Numbered from the stretch's first letter, positions 16,115-24,913 are shown. The stretch: DNA of 64,000 nucleotides from Actinomycetes bacterium (GCA_021846325.1 JAJZBX010000002.1:124001-188000), one strand, 5' to 3'. Program-made: numbers and translations. Notes: generated by a model from the sequence alone, not told the origin.

Positions 16115-16798
16115 CTACGCCGCCGAGATCGTGATCCCCTCGGGCGGCGTGTGCGACAAGAGGCTCCGGTGAACAAAGCCGAGGGCGAGCACGCCGTCCT
16201 CGACGGGCACGACCGACGTGACGCCCGATGGTCCGCTGGGCCCACTCGAGCGCAGATACTCGTCGAGCGCGTCCGCGGCCGCGCCGCGCGCCTGGACGAG
16301 ACGCCACGGCACGTTCGCCCCTCGCGCGTCGAGGCGCGCCACGAGCTCTTGGCCAGTGAAACAACCCTTGGCGAACGAGACCGTCGCGTCGAGTACGCGA
16401 CGGCCGAAGGCGTGCGGACCCAGGTGAGCCGCGAACTCCGCCACCCCGGGCCACCGATCCCCAATCCGCTCGCCTTCGGTGCGGTACTCGCCGCGAGCGT
16501 GATCGTGGCTGCTCACGTCGCAGCGCGCGCGCAGGCGAAATCGGCGCAGTCGGGCGGTCGCGATCTCGGCGAGTTCGCTGGGAACAACGAGCTCGAACGC
16601 ATCGCCGTGGACCGAGACGAAGCACGCGGTCACGACCGTGCCGTCGGGTTCGAGCAGGAGCGAGCGCGCCGATCTCACCTCGACGTCGCCCAGGTCTTGG
16701 GTCAGTTGCGACTGGAGAAACGTGCGAGCCTCGGGGCCAACGACGTCGACCGCCGACCACGACACGACCCCCGCCGGCTCAGTCGTGCGTTGGGTCAC
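16115..16798 (-). CDS. ygfZ: YgfZ/GcvT-family folate-binding protein
   Basis: Folate-dependent protein that helps maintain or assemble iron-sulfur clusters in relatives. About 227 aa with the diagnostic KGCFTGQE motif near residue 155, in the segment FAKGCFTGQELVARLDARG. The family's N-terminal GcvT-like half (VVGPEARTFLQSQLTQDL) is intact. GTG at 16798 is preferred over GTG 16804 because it lies 7 nt from a TACTGT box, consistent with a leaderless message. It shares a symmetric promoter box with the divergent small gene at 16847. Confidence 0.88.
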   Translation of the reverse strand: MTQRTTEPAGVVSWSAVDVVGPEARTFLQSQLTQDLGDVEVRSARSLLLEPDGTVVTACFVSVHGDAFELVVPSELAEIATARLRRFRLRARCDVSSHDHARGEYRTEGERIGDRWPGVAEFAAHLGPHAFGRRVLDATVSFAKGCFTGQELVARLDARGANVPWRLVQARGAAADALDEYLRSSGPSGPSGVTSVVPVEDGVLALGFVHRSLLSHTPPEGITISAA

Positions 16799-16804
16799 GA
16801 CCAC

Positions 16805-16811
16805 TACAGTA
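16805..16811. promoter_or_regulatory. Symmetric -10 element TACAGTA serving both directions
   Basis: TACAGT reads as a -10 box on the plus strand (gene at 16847) and TACTGT on the minus strand (ygfZ, start 7 nt away). The two hexamers overlap by all but one base each. Confidence 0.5.
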
Positions 16812-16846
16812 GGCGCGAACCCATCCCCGCCGACCGGAATGAACTC

Positions 16847-17035
16847 ATGACACTGCAGAGTGAACTCAATACGATCACCTCAACCCTTTCGGAACTCGGC
16901 GCTCGGCTCACCGCACTCGTTGAGCGCGACGGCAATGAACTGGATAACGAACTCTACGGCGAGCTGGTCGCCGCCGAACGCGCCATCGGCACCCTGCTGC
17001 GTCGCCTCAATCGCGCGACGCGGTCGATGTCTTGA
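16847..17035 (+). CDS. Small helical protein of unknown function
   Basis: 62 aa, not recognised. Highly charged and predicted helical throughout (LNTITSTLSELGARLTALV, then a Glu/Arg-rich second helix), with no TM, signal or Cys. The ATG at 16847 has GGAA about 9 nt upstream and a plausible promoter 37 nt upstream. Codon third positions are GC-rich like the neighbours, which supports a real gene. mshD starts 22 nt after its end from its own promoter. Confidence 0.6.
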   Translation: MTLQSELNTITSTLSELGARLTALVERDGNELDNELYGELVAAERAIGTLLRRLNRATRSMS

Positions 17036-17045
17036 ACACGCCCGG

Positions 17046-17051
17046 TAGCCT
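17046..17051 (+). promoter_or_regulatory. -10 box TAGCCT of leaderless mshD
   Basis: TAGCCT, then 6 nt (GACGCC), then the mshD ATG. There is no Shine-Dalgarno. The rel promoter at 39230 has the same GACGCC spacer. Confidence 0.55.
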
Positions 17052-17057
17052 GACGCC

Positions 17058-17897
17058 ATGTCGGACTGGCGTTGCTCCCCTAATCTGACGCCGGATCAAC
17101 GACTCGAGGTCCTCGACCTCTTGAACCGCACCGAGATCGCGATCGGCCGTGAGGCGATCGACGAGGGCCGTCGGCGCACGGTGATTCACGGTGGGCCCGG
17201 TGAGCACTGGCTCAGCGTGGTCGACCAGCGCGTGCGCGGCTACGCCCTGCTCTACGCCGGCGAGCCGGCGTCGATCGAGATGTGCGGCGGGGGCACCGAC
17301 GAACCCCTGGCGAAAGAGGTCCTCGCTCGCCACGGCATCGTCGACTGGTGGATCCGCGACGCCCGCCACGAGGGCCGCGGACGGGTGGTGCGAACACTCC
17401 AGCTGCTGCGCGTCGCGCTACCGATCCAAACGACACCGGCGTTCGCTTCGGGGTTCCAAACCCGTGAGTTTGATCCCCAGCGTGACATCGGCCGCTGGCT
17501 CGAGCAGAACAACGCGGCCTTCGCGGACCATCCCGAGCAGGGGGCGTGGTCCGAGCGAGAACTGCGCGAGCGCATCGCCGAACCGTGGTTCGACCCAACG
17601 GGCTTCATCGTGCTCGACGCCGGAGACCGCTTGGCCGCATCGTGTTGGACCAAGGTGCACGAACTGCATCCCGACCGGTTCGGTGAGATTTACGTCATTT
17701 CGGTGCATCCCGACTTCCGCGGTCGCGGACTGGGGCGTCGCATGGTCACCGAGGGGCTCGACCTGATTCGCCGGCGTGGCGTCGCTAGCGCCGTGCTCTT
17801 TGTCGACGAGTCCAATCGTGCCGCTCAACGTCTCTATCACTCGATCGGCTTCGCGCTCGAACGCGAGGACCGACTGGTGCGATTCGGGCCCGACTAG
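17058..17897 (+). CDS. mshD: Mycothiol synthase (N-acetyltransferase)
   Basis: Final step of mycothiol synthesis: acetyl-CoA-dependent acetylation of Cys-GlcN-Ins. 279 aa made of two GNAT domains in tandem, as in MshD. Recognised by GRVVRTLQLLRVALP at the domain boundary, the family signature NNAAFADHPEQGAW near residue 152, and the C-terminal acetyl-CoA site VHPDFRGRGLGRRM. mshC, the previous enzyme of the pathway, is at 52788-53909. The TAG stop overlaps the convergent VIT-family gene by 4 nt (palindrome CTAG). Confidence 0.93.
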   Translation: MSDWRCSPNLTPDQRLEVLDLLNRTEIAIGREAIDEGRRRTVIHGGPGEHWLSVVDQRVRGYALLYAGEPASIEMCGGGTDEPLAKEVLARHGIVDWWIRDARHEGRGRVVRTLQLLRVALPIQTTPAFASGFQTREFDPQRDIGRWLEQNNAAFADHPEQGAWSERELRERIAEPWFDPTGFIVLDAGDRLAASCWTKVHELHPDRFGEIYVISVHPDFRGRGLGRRMVTEGLDLIRRRGVASAVLFVDESNRAAQRLYHSIGFALEREDRLVRFGPD

Positions 17898-18592
17898 CCA
17901 CCAACGAGGCGTCCGACCGCGAACGTGACGATCGCCGCCATGGCGGTGAGTCCCAGTTGACGCAGCGCCCAGGTCACCACACCCTTCTTGGTGAACCAGC
18001 CGATCGATCCGCCCACGGCCGCGGATCCGAGCGCGCCAAAGAGGATCGACCACGGCACTTCATTGCCCGAGGTCGACCACAGCCACGGCAGCAACGGGAC
18101 GAAGGCCCCGACCGCGAACGCGATCAGCGATGACAGGGCCGCCGCGAACGGTGATCCGGTCGCTGACGGATCCACGCCCAACTCCTCGCGCGCGTGCGTG
18201 CGCAACGCTAGATCGGGGTCGCGCATGAGGTCGATCGACAGCCGCTCCGCGAGTTCTTGCTCGATGCCGCGCGCCACGAAGAGGTCGCGCAGTTCGGCCT
18301 GCTCGGCCGCGGGACTTGATTCGATCGACCGGCGCTCAATCTCGATCTCGTACTCGAGCAGCTCCTTTTGGGCCCGCATCGAGAGGTACTCACCGGTCGC
18401 CATGGAAAAGCCGCCGGCGACGAGTCCGGCGAGACCAGCCAGGCGCACGACGTCGTGACCGGGATTGGCGCCCGCGAAACCAAGAATCAGTGAGACGTTG
18501 GTCACCAAGCCATCGCTCACGCCGAAGATCCCCGCGCGGACCCAACCACCCGAGATCTGGCGATGCTCTTCGAGGTGCGTGCCGGACTCCAT
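17894..18592 (-). CDS. VIT1/CCC1-family membrane protein
   Basis: 232 aa integral membrane protein of the vacuolar iron transporter family, which exports Fe(II) or Mn(II) from the cytoplasm in characterised members. The N-terminal GIFGVSDGLVTNVSLILGF and FSMATGEYLSMRAQKE (TM1-TM2) match the family. A charged cytoplasmic domain of about 75 residues rich in Glu, the metal-binding region in plant VIT1, precedes three more TM segments. The ATG lies 6 nt from a TAGACT box, suggesting a leaderless message. The metal specificity is not visible. Confidence 0.85.
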   Translation of the reverse strand: MESGTHLEEHRQISGGWVRAGIFGVSDGLVTNVSLILGFAGANPGHDVVRLAGLAGLVAGGFSMATGEYLSMRAQKELLEYEIEIERRSIESSPAAEQAELRDLFVARGIEQELAERLSIDLMRDPDLALRTHAREELGVDPSATGSPFAAALSSLIAFAVGAFVPLLPWLWSTSGNEVPWSILFGALGSAAVGGSIGWFTKKGVVTWALRQLGLTAMAAIVTFAVGRLVGG

Positions 18593-18598
18593 GCCACG

Positions 18599-18604
18599 AG
18601 TCTA
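18599..18604 (-). promoter_or_regulatory. -10 box TAGACT of the leaderless VIT-family gene
   Basis: TAGACT, 6 nt (CGTGGC), then ATG at 18592. Confidence 0.5.
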
Positions 18605-18642
18605 CGAAGGCGCCGACCGTTCAGTATTCGGGCCCGCCGAGA

Positions 18643-18648
18643 TAGGCT
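18643..18648 (+). promoter_or_regulatory. Candidate -10 box TAGGCT of the htdZ-menG-menF unit
   Basis: TAGGCT lies 16 nt upstream of the ATG at 18665. The short leader carries GGAGGTGG, so this gene is leadered, unlike its divergent neighbour. Confidence 0.45.
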
Positions 18649-18664
18649 TTGCGCGGAGGTGGTT

Positions 18665-19117
18665 ATGACTCAAGTACGCACGATCGATGAGCTCGCGGCG
18701 CTCACCGGCCAGCATCTCGGCTACAGCGAGTACCAGGAGATCACCCAAGAACAGGTCAACTTGTTCGCCGCCGCCACGGGCGACCACCAGTGGATCCACG
18801 AAGACGTCGAACGGGCTCGCAGCGGACCCTTCGGCGGCACCATCGCCCACGGCTATCTCACGCTGTCGCTGCTGCCAGTGCTCTTGCACGGCGTCTTGCA
18901 GGTGGAGGGGATCGCGATGGGCGTCAACTACGGCACCAACAAGGTTCGCTTCACGAGTCCGGTTCCGGTGGGCGCCGCGATCCGCGCCGGGGCGACGCTC
19001 GCCAGTTTCGAGCCCTTCGAAGGCGGCGCGACCGTGACGATCGACGTCATCATCGAGGTCCGCGACGCCTCGAGACCGGCGTGCGTGGCCCAGGTCATCT
19101 ACCGCTACTACCGCTGA
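18665..19117 (+). CDS. MaoC-like (R)-hydroxyacyl thioester dehydratase, HtdZ/Rv0130 type
   Basis: 150 aa single hot-dog fold enzyme that hydrates or dehydrates enoyl/3-hydroxyacyl thioesters. It follows Rv0130 (HtdZ) closely: ITQEQVNLFAAATGDHQWIH, with the catalytic Asp and His of the hydratase-2 motif, then GPFGGTIAHGYLTLSLLP, VNYGTNKVRFTSPVPVG, and the C-terminal ACVAQVIYRYY. ATG at 18665 has a strong GGAGG. First gene of a unit with menG (3-nt gap) and menF. It could serve lipid synthesis or degradation; its co-transcription with quinone genes is unexplained. Confidence 0.9.
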   Translation: MTQVRTIDELAALTGQHLGYSEYQEITQEQVNLFAAATGDHQWIHEDVERARSGPFGGTIAHGYLTLSLLPVLLHGVLQVEGIAMGVNYGTNKVRFTSPVPVGAAIRAGATLASFEPFEGGATVTIDVIIEVRDASRPACVAQVIYRYYR

Positions 19118-19120
19118 GCT

Positions 19121-19813
19121 GTGGATCCCTCGCGTCTGCCCTACGGCAGTGAGAAGACCCGTCAGGTCCGTGCGATGTTCGACGCGATCGCCCCTCGCTA
19201 CGAGCTGGTCAACCACGTCATGACGCTCGGCTTGGATGCCCGGTGGCGCCGGCGCGCCGTGATCGACCTGCGTCTGCCGACGTCGAGTCTCGTCTTGGAC
19301 CTGGCCGCGGGAACCGGCGACTTCACCCGCGAGCTCGAGCGACGGGGTCTGCGTGCGGTCGCCACCGACCTCAGCTTCGCCATGCTCGAAATCGGGGCGG
19401 GCGTGCGGGTGCGCGTCCAGGCCGACGGCGCGGCGCTGCCCTTCGCCGACGGCTCCTTCGACGGTGTCACCTGCGGCTACGCACTGCGAAACTTCTCGGA
19501 TCTCGCGGCCACCCTGCACGAGATCGGCCGCGTGGTGCGGCCCGGTGGTCGAGTGGTGCTCCTCGAGGTCGCCGAACCGCGCAACGCCCTGTTACGACGG
19601 GGCTTTCGCCTCTGGTTTCACCGCGTGGTCCCCGTCGTGGGCTCCCTCTTCTCGGATCGCGACGCCTATCACTACCTGCCCAAGTCGACGGCGTACCTGC
19701 CCCCGAGCGACGTAATCGCCGACCTGCTACGTGACGCCGGGTTCGTCGCGGTCAACCACCGATTGGTGATGGGAGGACTGAGCCAGCAGTTCACCGCCAC
19801 GAGGTCGGCGTGA
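19121..19813 (+). CDS. menG: Demethylmenaquinone methyltransferase
   Basis: SAM-dependent C-methylation of demethylmenaquinone, the last menaquinone step. 230 aa UbiE/MenG family: MFDAIAPRYELVNHVMTLGLDARWRRRAV at the start, SAM motif I LDLAAGTGDFT near residue 65, and the family signature CGYALRNFSD near 120. GTG at 19121, three bases after the htdZ-like stop. It overlaps menF by 4 nt. Since actinobacteria normally use menaquinone only, MenG is the better name than UbiE. Confidence 0.94.
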   Translation: MDPSRLPYGSEKTRQVRAMFDAIAPRYELVNHVMTLGLDARWRRRAVIDLRLPTSSLVLDLAAGTGDFTRELERRGLRAVATDLSFAMLEIGAGVRVRVQADGAALPFADGSFDGVTCGYALRNFSDLAATLHEIGRVVRPGGRVVLLEVAEPRNALLRRGFRLWFHRVVPVVGSLFSDRDAYHYLPKSTAYLPPSDVIADLLRDAGFVAVNHRLVMGGLSQQFTATRSA

Positions 19814-21045
19814 AGTTCCTTCGCCGCCAGATTCCTCCGCAGTCGCCACAGGTGCTGCGCGCCCTGAGCGCGCGCAGCGGCTGGCTCGTCGAATCGCCCG
19901 AGGTGCTTCGGTGCGGCTTCGGCGGCCCGGTGGCCGAGTTGGCGCTCGGCCCTGGTTTTGACGCGACGTCACTCGCTCTGCGCGAGGACTTCGACGTGAC
20001 GGGCGATCCCGGTCCGAGCGGCAGCGGCGTGGTCGCCTTCGCCAGCCTGCCCTTCGAGCGCCACCAGTCGAGCGCGCTGGCCATCGCGCGCTTCGTGATC
20101 ACCCAGACCCGCACTGGTGAGGCGTGGGTCACCGCGCGATCCGACTCGCCGTCCTGGGAGCCACTGCTCGACGAGGTCTCGTTACCCACCCAGGAGCCCC
20201 AAAGCATCCGCTCGCTCACCTACCTGCCGACGCCCGAAGAGTACGCGCACAACGTCGCGCTCGCGGTCGAAGTGCTGCGCCGCAAGGAGCTCGACAAGAT
20301 CGTGCTCGCTCGAGCGGTGACCGGTACGGTTCCCGAGCCGATCGACCCGGCGGCGCTGGCCCAGCGACTTCGCAGCCGCGAGCCCTCGTGCACGATCTAC
20401 AGCCTGCCGCTGCCCGACGGACGCCGCTACGTCGGCGCCAGTCCCGAACTCCTCGCTCGGCGCACCGGCGCCACGATCCAACTGCACCCCCTCGCCGGTA
20501 CCATCGCGCTGCCACCCAACGTCGCGCCCGACGACTACGAGAACTGGCTGCTCGGCAGCACCAAGAACCTGCACGAGCACGGTGTGCTGGTCCACGACCT
20601 CATCGAGCGACTGAGCCACGCCTACGAGGACCTGCGCGCCGACGCCTTTCCGTCGATCGTGGCGCTGCGCACCGTCGCTCACCTCGGCACGTGGATCACT
20701 GGCGTGCACCGCGGCGACGGCGACGCACCCGACGCGCTCGAGATTCTGGGACTCCTGCACCCAACGGCCGCGGTGGGCGGCATACCGCGCGAACCGGCGG
20801 CACGCTTGATCGAGCAGCTCGAGCCCCACGCGCGCGGTCACTACGCCGGACCCGTCGGCTGGGTCGACCTCGACGGCGACGGTGAGTGGTGGCTCGGCAT
20901 TCGAGGCGTCATCGTTCGCGACACCTCGTTCGAGGCCTGGGCCGGCGCCGGTATCGTCAGCGAGTCCGATCCCATCGCCGAACGCGAAGAGACGCGTGAC
21001 AAGCTAGCGAGTGTTCTCTCGTCGCTGCTGTTGGACCGAGTCTGA
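19810..21045 (+). CDS. menF: Isochorismate synthase
   Basis: Converts chorismate to isochorismate, entry step of menaquinone synthesis. 411 aa chorismate-binding fold: base Lys in ELDKIVLARA near residue 162, then LAGTIALP, SIVALRTVAHL, LHPTAAVGGIPRE, YAGPVGW and the metal-binding GAGIVSESDPIAE. The neighbouring menG favours menaquinone over siderophore (EntC) use. GTG at 19810 gives a GTGA overlap with menG. The last 42 nt overlap the convergent mannosyltransferase gene. menD, menH and menB are not in the window. Confidence 0.92.
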   Translation: MKFLRRQIPPQSPQVLRALSARSGWLVESPEVLRCGFGGPVAELALGPGFDATSLALREDFDVTGDPGPSGSGVVAFASLPFERHQSSALAIARFVITQTRTGEAWVTARSDSPSWEPLLDEVSLPTQEPQSIRSLTYLPTPEEYAHNVALAVEVLRRKELDKIVLARAVTGTVPEPIDPAALAQRLRSREPSCTIYSLPLPDGRRYVGASPELLARRTGATIQLHPLAGTIALPPNVAPDDYENWLLGSTKNLHEHGVLVHDLIERLSHAYEDLRADAFPSIVALRTVAHLGTWITGVHRGDGDAPDALEILGLLHPTAAVGGIPREPAARLIEQLEPHARGHYAGPVGWVDLDGDGEWWLGIRGVIVRDTSFEAWAGAGIVSESDPIAEREETRDKLASVLSSLLLDRV

Positions 21046-21759
21046 GCCAAGTCGCGCAAACGGGCGCTGCATTGCCCACCGGGTGACCAGCCACAACGCC
21101 TCCACCACGATCGCGGTGGACATCTTGGACTCGCCGCGCGTGCGATCGGTGAACGAGATGGGGACCTCGGTGATCGTCGCGCCGCCTCGGCGAGCCCGGT
21201 AGGTCATTTCGATCTGGAACCCGTAGCCGTCGGCGGTGACGCGCTGGTAGTCGATCAACGCGAGGGCGCGCTCGGAGTAGACCCGAAAGCCCGCCGTGGA
21301 GTCGCGCACCTTGAGACCCAGCATCACCGACGCGTACTGGTTGCCCCCGCGCGACAACAGTCGCCGGGGCAGCGACCACCGCGGAATCGAGCCCCCGCGT
21401 ACGTAGCGCGAGCCGATGACCACGTCGTACTGCGCCGACGCGGCGAGCAGCCGTGGCAGGTCGTCGGGGTCGTGGGAAAAGTCGCAGTCGATCTCGACGA
21501 ACGAGTTGAACTCGCGCTCGATCCCCCACGCGAAGCCCGCTCGATAGGCGCCACCCAGCCCGCTCTTGGTCGCACGATGCAGCACGTCGATCGCGCCGAG
21601 CTCGGCCCCGAGTTCGGTGGCGCGACCGGCCGTTCCGTCGGGACTGGCGTCGTCTACGACAAGGATCGACGCGTCGGGCACGACGCGTCGCAGGGCCCGC
21701 AGCATCGGCTCAATATTCAAAATCTCGTTATACGTTGGCAGTACCACGAGCGTCGGCAC
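21004..21759 (-). CDS. Polyprenol monophosphomannose synthase-like glycosyltransferase
   Basis: 251 aa GT2 enzyme of the DPM1/Ppm1 type, which transfers mannose from GDP-mannose to polyprenyl phosphate on the inner membrane face. The start VVLPTYNEILNIEPML, the DDASPDGT motif, DCDFSHDPDDLP (the metal-binding DxD equivalent) and SRYVRGG all match Ppm1/DPM1. It lacks the C-terminal TM anchor and the N-terminal acyltransferase domain fused in some mycobacteria. GTG at 21759 is 6 nt from a TAGGAT box. Product likely feeds PIM, lipomannan or protein mannosylation; pimA is in this window. Confidence 0.88.
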   Translation of the reverse strand: MPTLVVLPTYNEILNIEPMLRALRRVVPDASILVVDDASPDGTAGRATELGAELGAIDVLHRATKSGLGGAYRAGFAWGIEREFNSFVEIDCDFSHDPDDLPRLLAASAQYDVVIGSRYVRGGSIPRWSLPRRLLSRGGNQYASVMLGLKVRDSTAGFRVYSERALALIDYQRVTADGYGFQIEMTYRARRGGATITEVPISFTDRTRGESKMSTAIVVEALWLVTRWAMQRPFARLGSDSVQQQRRENTR

Positions 21760-21765
21760 CGGGCA

Positions 21766-21771
21766 ATCCTA
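21766..21771 (-). promoter_or_regulatory. -10 box TAGGAT of the leaderless mannosyltransferase gene
   Basis: TAGGAT, 6 nt (TGCCCG), then GTG at 21759. Confidence 0.5.
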
Positions 21772-21831
21772 GTCAGGCCGATTTACGAGGCGGTAATAGC
21801 ACCACCGGAGCGGACGTGTAAGGCTGGGGCG

Positions 21832-22890
21832 ATGGCGCCCGACACCAAGAAGTCTCGTTTCGCGGTGCCCCGAGAGATTCGCATCATCGTCAGCGTGGGC
21901 TTGCTGGTGTTCGTGCTCGAGTACCTCGTGCTGCCCCAGTTCGCCTCCGCTCGACGCTCCCTACACCTACTCGCGACCATCAATCCCGTCCTGGTCGCGG
22001 TGGCGGTGGTCTGCGAACTCGCGGCTATCTACGCGTACGTCGAGCTGACCCGCGCGGTGCTCTACCCGCACTCGCCGCCGCGCTTTGACACCTTGCGAGT
22101 GAATCTCGCCGGCCTCGCCATCAGTCACGTCGTGCCCGGCGGCACCGCGCCCGCGGGCGCGCTGTCGTACCGGATCTTCAATCAACTCGGCGTGCCCAAG
22201 GAGACCAACGCCTTCGGCCTGGCCACCCAGGGCACCGGCTCAGCGGTCGTGCTCAACATCATCTTTTGGTGCGCGCTGGTCATCTCGATCCCCCTGCGCG
22301 GCTTTAACCCCGCCTACGGCTTCGCCGCCCTGGCGGGCGTCTTCTTGATGGCGGCCTTCTTCGGGACAATCTTGCTCATCACGCGGGGCCAGCGCCACGC
22401 CGACAACTGGATCCGGTCCCTCGCTCGACGGGTGCCGCGCATCGATCCCGATCGCATGGCGGCGCTGATCGGCAAGGTCGCCGATCGCATTACCGTCCTG
22501 ATCAACAACCGCCGCACCCTGTGGTGGGCCTTCACGTGGGCCGGGCTGAACTGGCTCTTTGACGCCGCGTGCCTGTGGGTGTTCATCTGGTCCTTCGGCC
22601 ACGTGATCTCGCCCATAGACCTACTCGTCGCCTACGGACTCGCCAACATCCTCGCGGCCATTCCGCTCACCCCGGCCGGACTCGGGGTCATCGAGGGCGT
22701 CCTCATCCCGACCCTGGTCGGCTTCGGCGTGCCCCACAGCCAGGCAATCCTCGCGGTCATCGCCTACCGGCTGATTAACTTTTGGATCCCGATACCCATC
22801 GGCGGCGTCTCCTACGCAAGTCTCGAGTGGCGTCGCGGCAACGCTAGTGGGCGGACAGCGAACGGGAGCGAGCCAGCGCCCGACGCTTGA
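21832..22890 (+). CDS. YbhN/AglD-type (UPF0104, LPG synthase-like) membrane protein
   Basis: 352 aa polytopic protein with about eight TM segments, of the flippase-like UPF0104 domain family that includes MprF's membrane part. Typical features are HVVPGGTAPAGALSYRIFNQLGVP after TM3 and the C-terminal ANILAAIPLTPAGLGVIEGVL. Its role is not known; relatives act on lipid-linked substrates. It sits back-to-back with a polyprenol-phosphate mannosyltransferase, which fits an envelope role but proves nothing. ATG at 21832; the last 47 nt overlap the convergent ppk gene. Confidence 0.82.
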   Translation: MAPDTKKSRFAVPREIRIIVSVGLLVFVLEYLVLPQFASARRSLHLLATINPVLVAVAVVCELAAIYAYVELTRAVLYPHSPPRFDTLRVNLAGLAISHVVPGGTAPAGALSYRIFNQLGVPKETNAFGLATQGTGSAVVLNIIFWCALVISIPLRGFNPAYGFAALAGVFLMAAFFGTILLITRGQRHADNWIRSLARRVPRIDPDRMAALIGKVADRITVLINNRRTLWWAFTWAGLNWLFDAACLWVFIWSFGHVISPIDLLVAYGLANILAAIPLTPAGLGVIEGVLIPTLVGFGVPHSQAILAVIAYRLINFWIPIPIGGVSYASLEWRRGNASGRTANGSEPAPDA

Positions 22891-24913
22891 ACTCGGCCTG
22901 GGCCGAAAACTCGGCCACCGGCTGGACCCGTCGCCACCGGCGGTCGGTGCCGAGCACCCAGGTGAACTCGTCGTCGCGCCACGTGACCTCAAAGGCCTCC
23001 AGCAACTCCTCGCGCAGGGCGCCGTCCTCGATCGGCACGAGCACTTCGACCCGTCGATCGAGATTTCGTTCCATCAGATCGGCCGACCCCATGTAGATCG
23101 AGAAGTCTTCGTCGCCGGGTCGCCCGAAGACCAGGACCCGCGAGTGTTCGAGGAACTCGCCCACCAGGCTGTGCACCGAGATCGTCGCGGACAGGCCGGC
23201 GACGCCGGGGCGCAAGCAGCACAGCGTACGCACCGCTAGGCGAATCGGCACCCCCGCGTCACTCGCCTCGTACAGCGCGTCGATGATCGCGGGATCGGTG
23301 AGCCCGTTCACTTTGAAGTCGATGCGTCCGGCACTCGCGCGATCGCGTTGGCGGCTAATCAGCTCGATGATTCGCGAGCGCGTCATCGTCGGACTGACGA
23401 TGATCTTCTGGTAGTCCGCGTTACGCGCGAAGCCGGTCAGAAAGTTGAACAGTTCGCCCACGTCGTGCGTGATCGCCGGATCGGCCGTCAGCAGACCAAA
23501 GTCCTCGTAGCTGCGCGCCGTCTTGGAGTTGTAGTTCCCCGTCGCGACGTGCGCGTAACGCACCGTCCGATCCCCTTCGCTGCGCACCACGAGCGCCGTC
23601 TTGGAGTGCGTCTTGAGCCCGACCACGCCGTAGACCACGTGGACGCCCGCGTCCTCGAGCGCCTTGGCCCACTCAATGTTCGCGGCCTCGTCGAACCGAG
23701 CCTTCAGCTCGACCAGGGCCACCACCTGCTTGCCGCGCTCGGCGGCCCGAATCAGCGAGCCCACCACCGGCGAGTCCCCCGAGGTGCGATAGAGCGTCTG
23801 CTTGATCGCCACCACCCTCGGATCATCGGCCGCCTGGGCGATGAACATCTCGACCGAGTCGCTGAAGGACTCGTAGGGGTGGTGCAGCAACACGTCGCCG
23901 TCGCGGATGACGGCGAAGACGTCGGCCACGTGGTCACCGGCCAGCAGCCGGGGTGGGGTCAGCGGCGACCAGCCCTCGCCCTTGAGGTCAGGGCGATCGA
24001 CCTCGTAGAGCCCCCAGAGGTCGTGGAGCCCCAGCGGCGCGTCGCTGACGTAGACGCTCTCGTGGGTCAGCTCGAGTTGATCCACGAGCAGGTCCAAGAA
24101 CTCCGCGGACATGCCCCGCAGGATCTCCACGCGCAACGCCTCGCCGAATCGTCGTCGACGCAGCTCCACCTCGAGGGCGACGAGCAGGTCGTCGGCCTCG
24201 TCCTCTTCGAGGGTGAGGTCGGCGTTGCGCGTCACCCGAAACAGATCGGCCCGCCCAATCGTCATGCCGGGAAACAGGCGCCCGAGGTTCGCCACGATGA
24301 GTTCTTCTAACAAGCACCACCGGCCCGCACCGGCGGGCAGGAAGCGCGGCAGGGAGTTGGGCACCTTCACCCGAGCACTGCGCTCCTCGCCCGTGTCGTC
24401 GTCGCGCACCGTGATCGCGACGTTGAGTGACAGGTTCGAGATCATCGGGAAGGGGTGACCGGGATCCACGGCGAGCGGCGTCAGGACCGGATACACGTTC
24501 TGCTCGAAGTACCGGTTCAGTCGCGAGCGCTCCTCGACGTCAAGGTCCTCAAAGCGCGTGATCGAGATCCCCTCGCGCGCGAGGTCGGGCATCAGCTCGT
24601 CCAGCACGATACGGTCCTGGCGTTCGATCAGGGAGAGCACGCGCTCGCGAATGGCCACCAACTGCTGGCGCGGCCGAACCCCGTCGACCGACGGCGTCTG
24701 GACGCCGGCCGCCACCTTGTCCTGCAGGCTGACCACCCGGACCTGAAAGAACTCATCAACCATGTCGGCGAAGATCGCGACGAACTTGCAGCGCTCGAGC
24801 ACCGGTAGGCGCTCGTCGTGGGCGAGATCGAGCAGTCGGGCGCCGAACTCGAGGCGTGACAACTCGCGACTCGAGAAGCGCTCGGGGCCGAAGGCTTGCA
24901 CGTCCAATGTCAC
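22844..24913 (-). CDS. ppk: Polyphosphate kinase 1
   Basis: Reversible synthesis of polyphosphate from ATP. 689 aa with the PPK1 order: N domain (SRELSRLEFGARLLDLA), head domain, and two phospholipase-D-like C domains. The autophosphorylated His436 lies in GLKTHSK and the second catalytic His in LEHSRVLVF, followed by YMGSADLMERNLDRRVEVL. GTG at 24913 has GGAGGG 8 nt upstream in a leader of about 34 nt, unlike its leaderless divergent partner. Its 3' end overlaps the YbhN-like gene by 47 nt. Polyphosphate may connect functionally with Rel at 37013. Confidence 0.96.
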   Translation of the reverse strand: MTLDVQAFGPERFSSRELSRLEFGARLLDLAHDERLPVLERCKFVAIFADMVDEFFQVRVVSLQDKVAAGVQTPSVDGVRPRQQLVAIRERVLSLIERQDRIVLDELMPDLAREGISITRFEDLDVEERSRLNRYFEQNVYPVLTPLAVDPGHPFPMISNLSLNVAITVRDDDTGEERSARVKVPNSLPRFLPAGAGRWCLLEELIVANLGRLFPGMTIGRADLFRVTRNADLTLEEDEADDLLVALEVELRRRRFGEALRVEILRGMSAEFLDLLVDQLELTHESVYVSDAPLGLHDLWGLYEVDRPDLKGEGWSPLTPPRLLAGDHVADVFAVIRDGDVLLHHPYESFSDSVEMFIAQAADDPRVVAIKQTLYRTSGDSPVVGSLIRAAERGKQVVALVELKARFDEAANIEWAKALEDAGVHVVYGVVGLKTHSKTALVVRSEGDRTVRYAHVATGNYNSKTARSYEDFGLLTADPAITHDVGELFNFLTGFARNADYQKIIVSPTMTRSRIIELISRQRDRASAGRIDFKVNGLTDPAIIDALYEASDAGVPIRLAVRTLCCLRPGVAGLSATISVHSLVGEFLEHSRVLVFGRPGDEDFSIYMGSADLMERNLDRRVEVLVPIEDGALREELLEAFEVTWRDDEFTWVLGTDRRWRRVQPVAEFSAQAEFKRRALARSRSLSAH

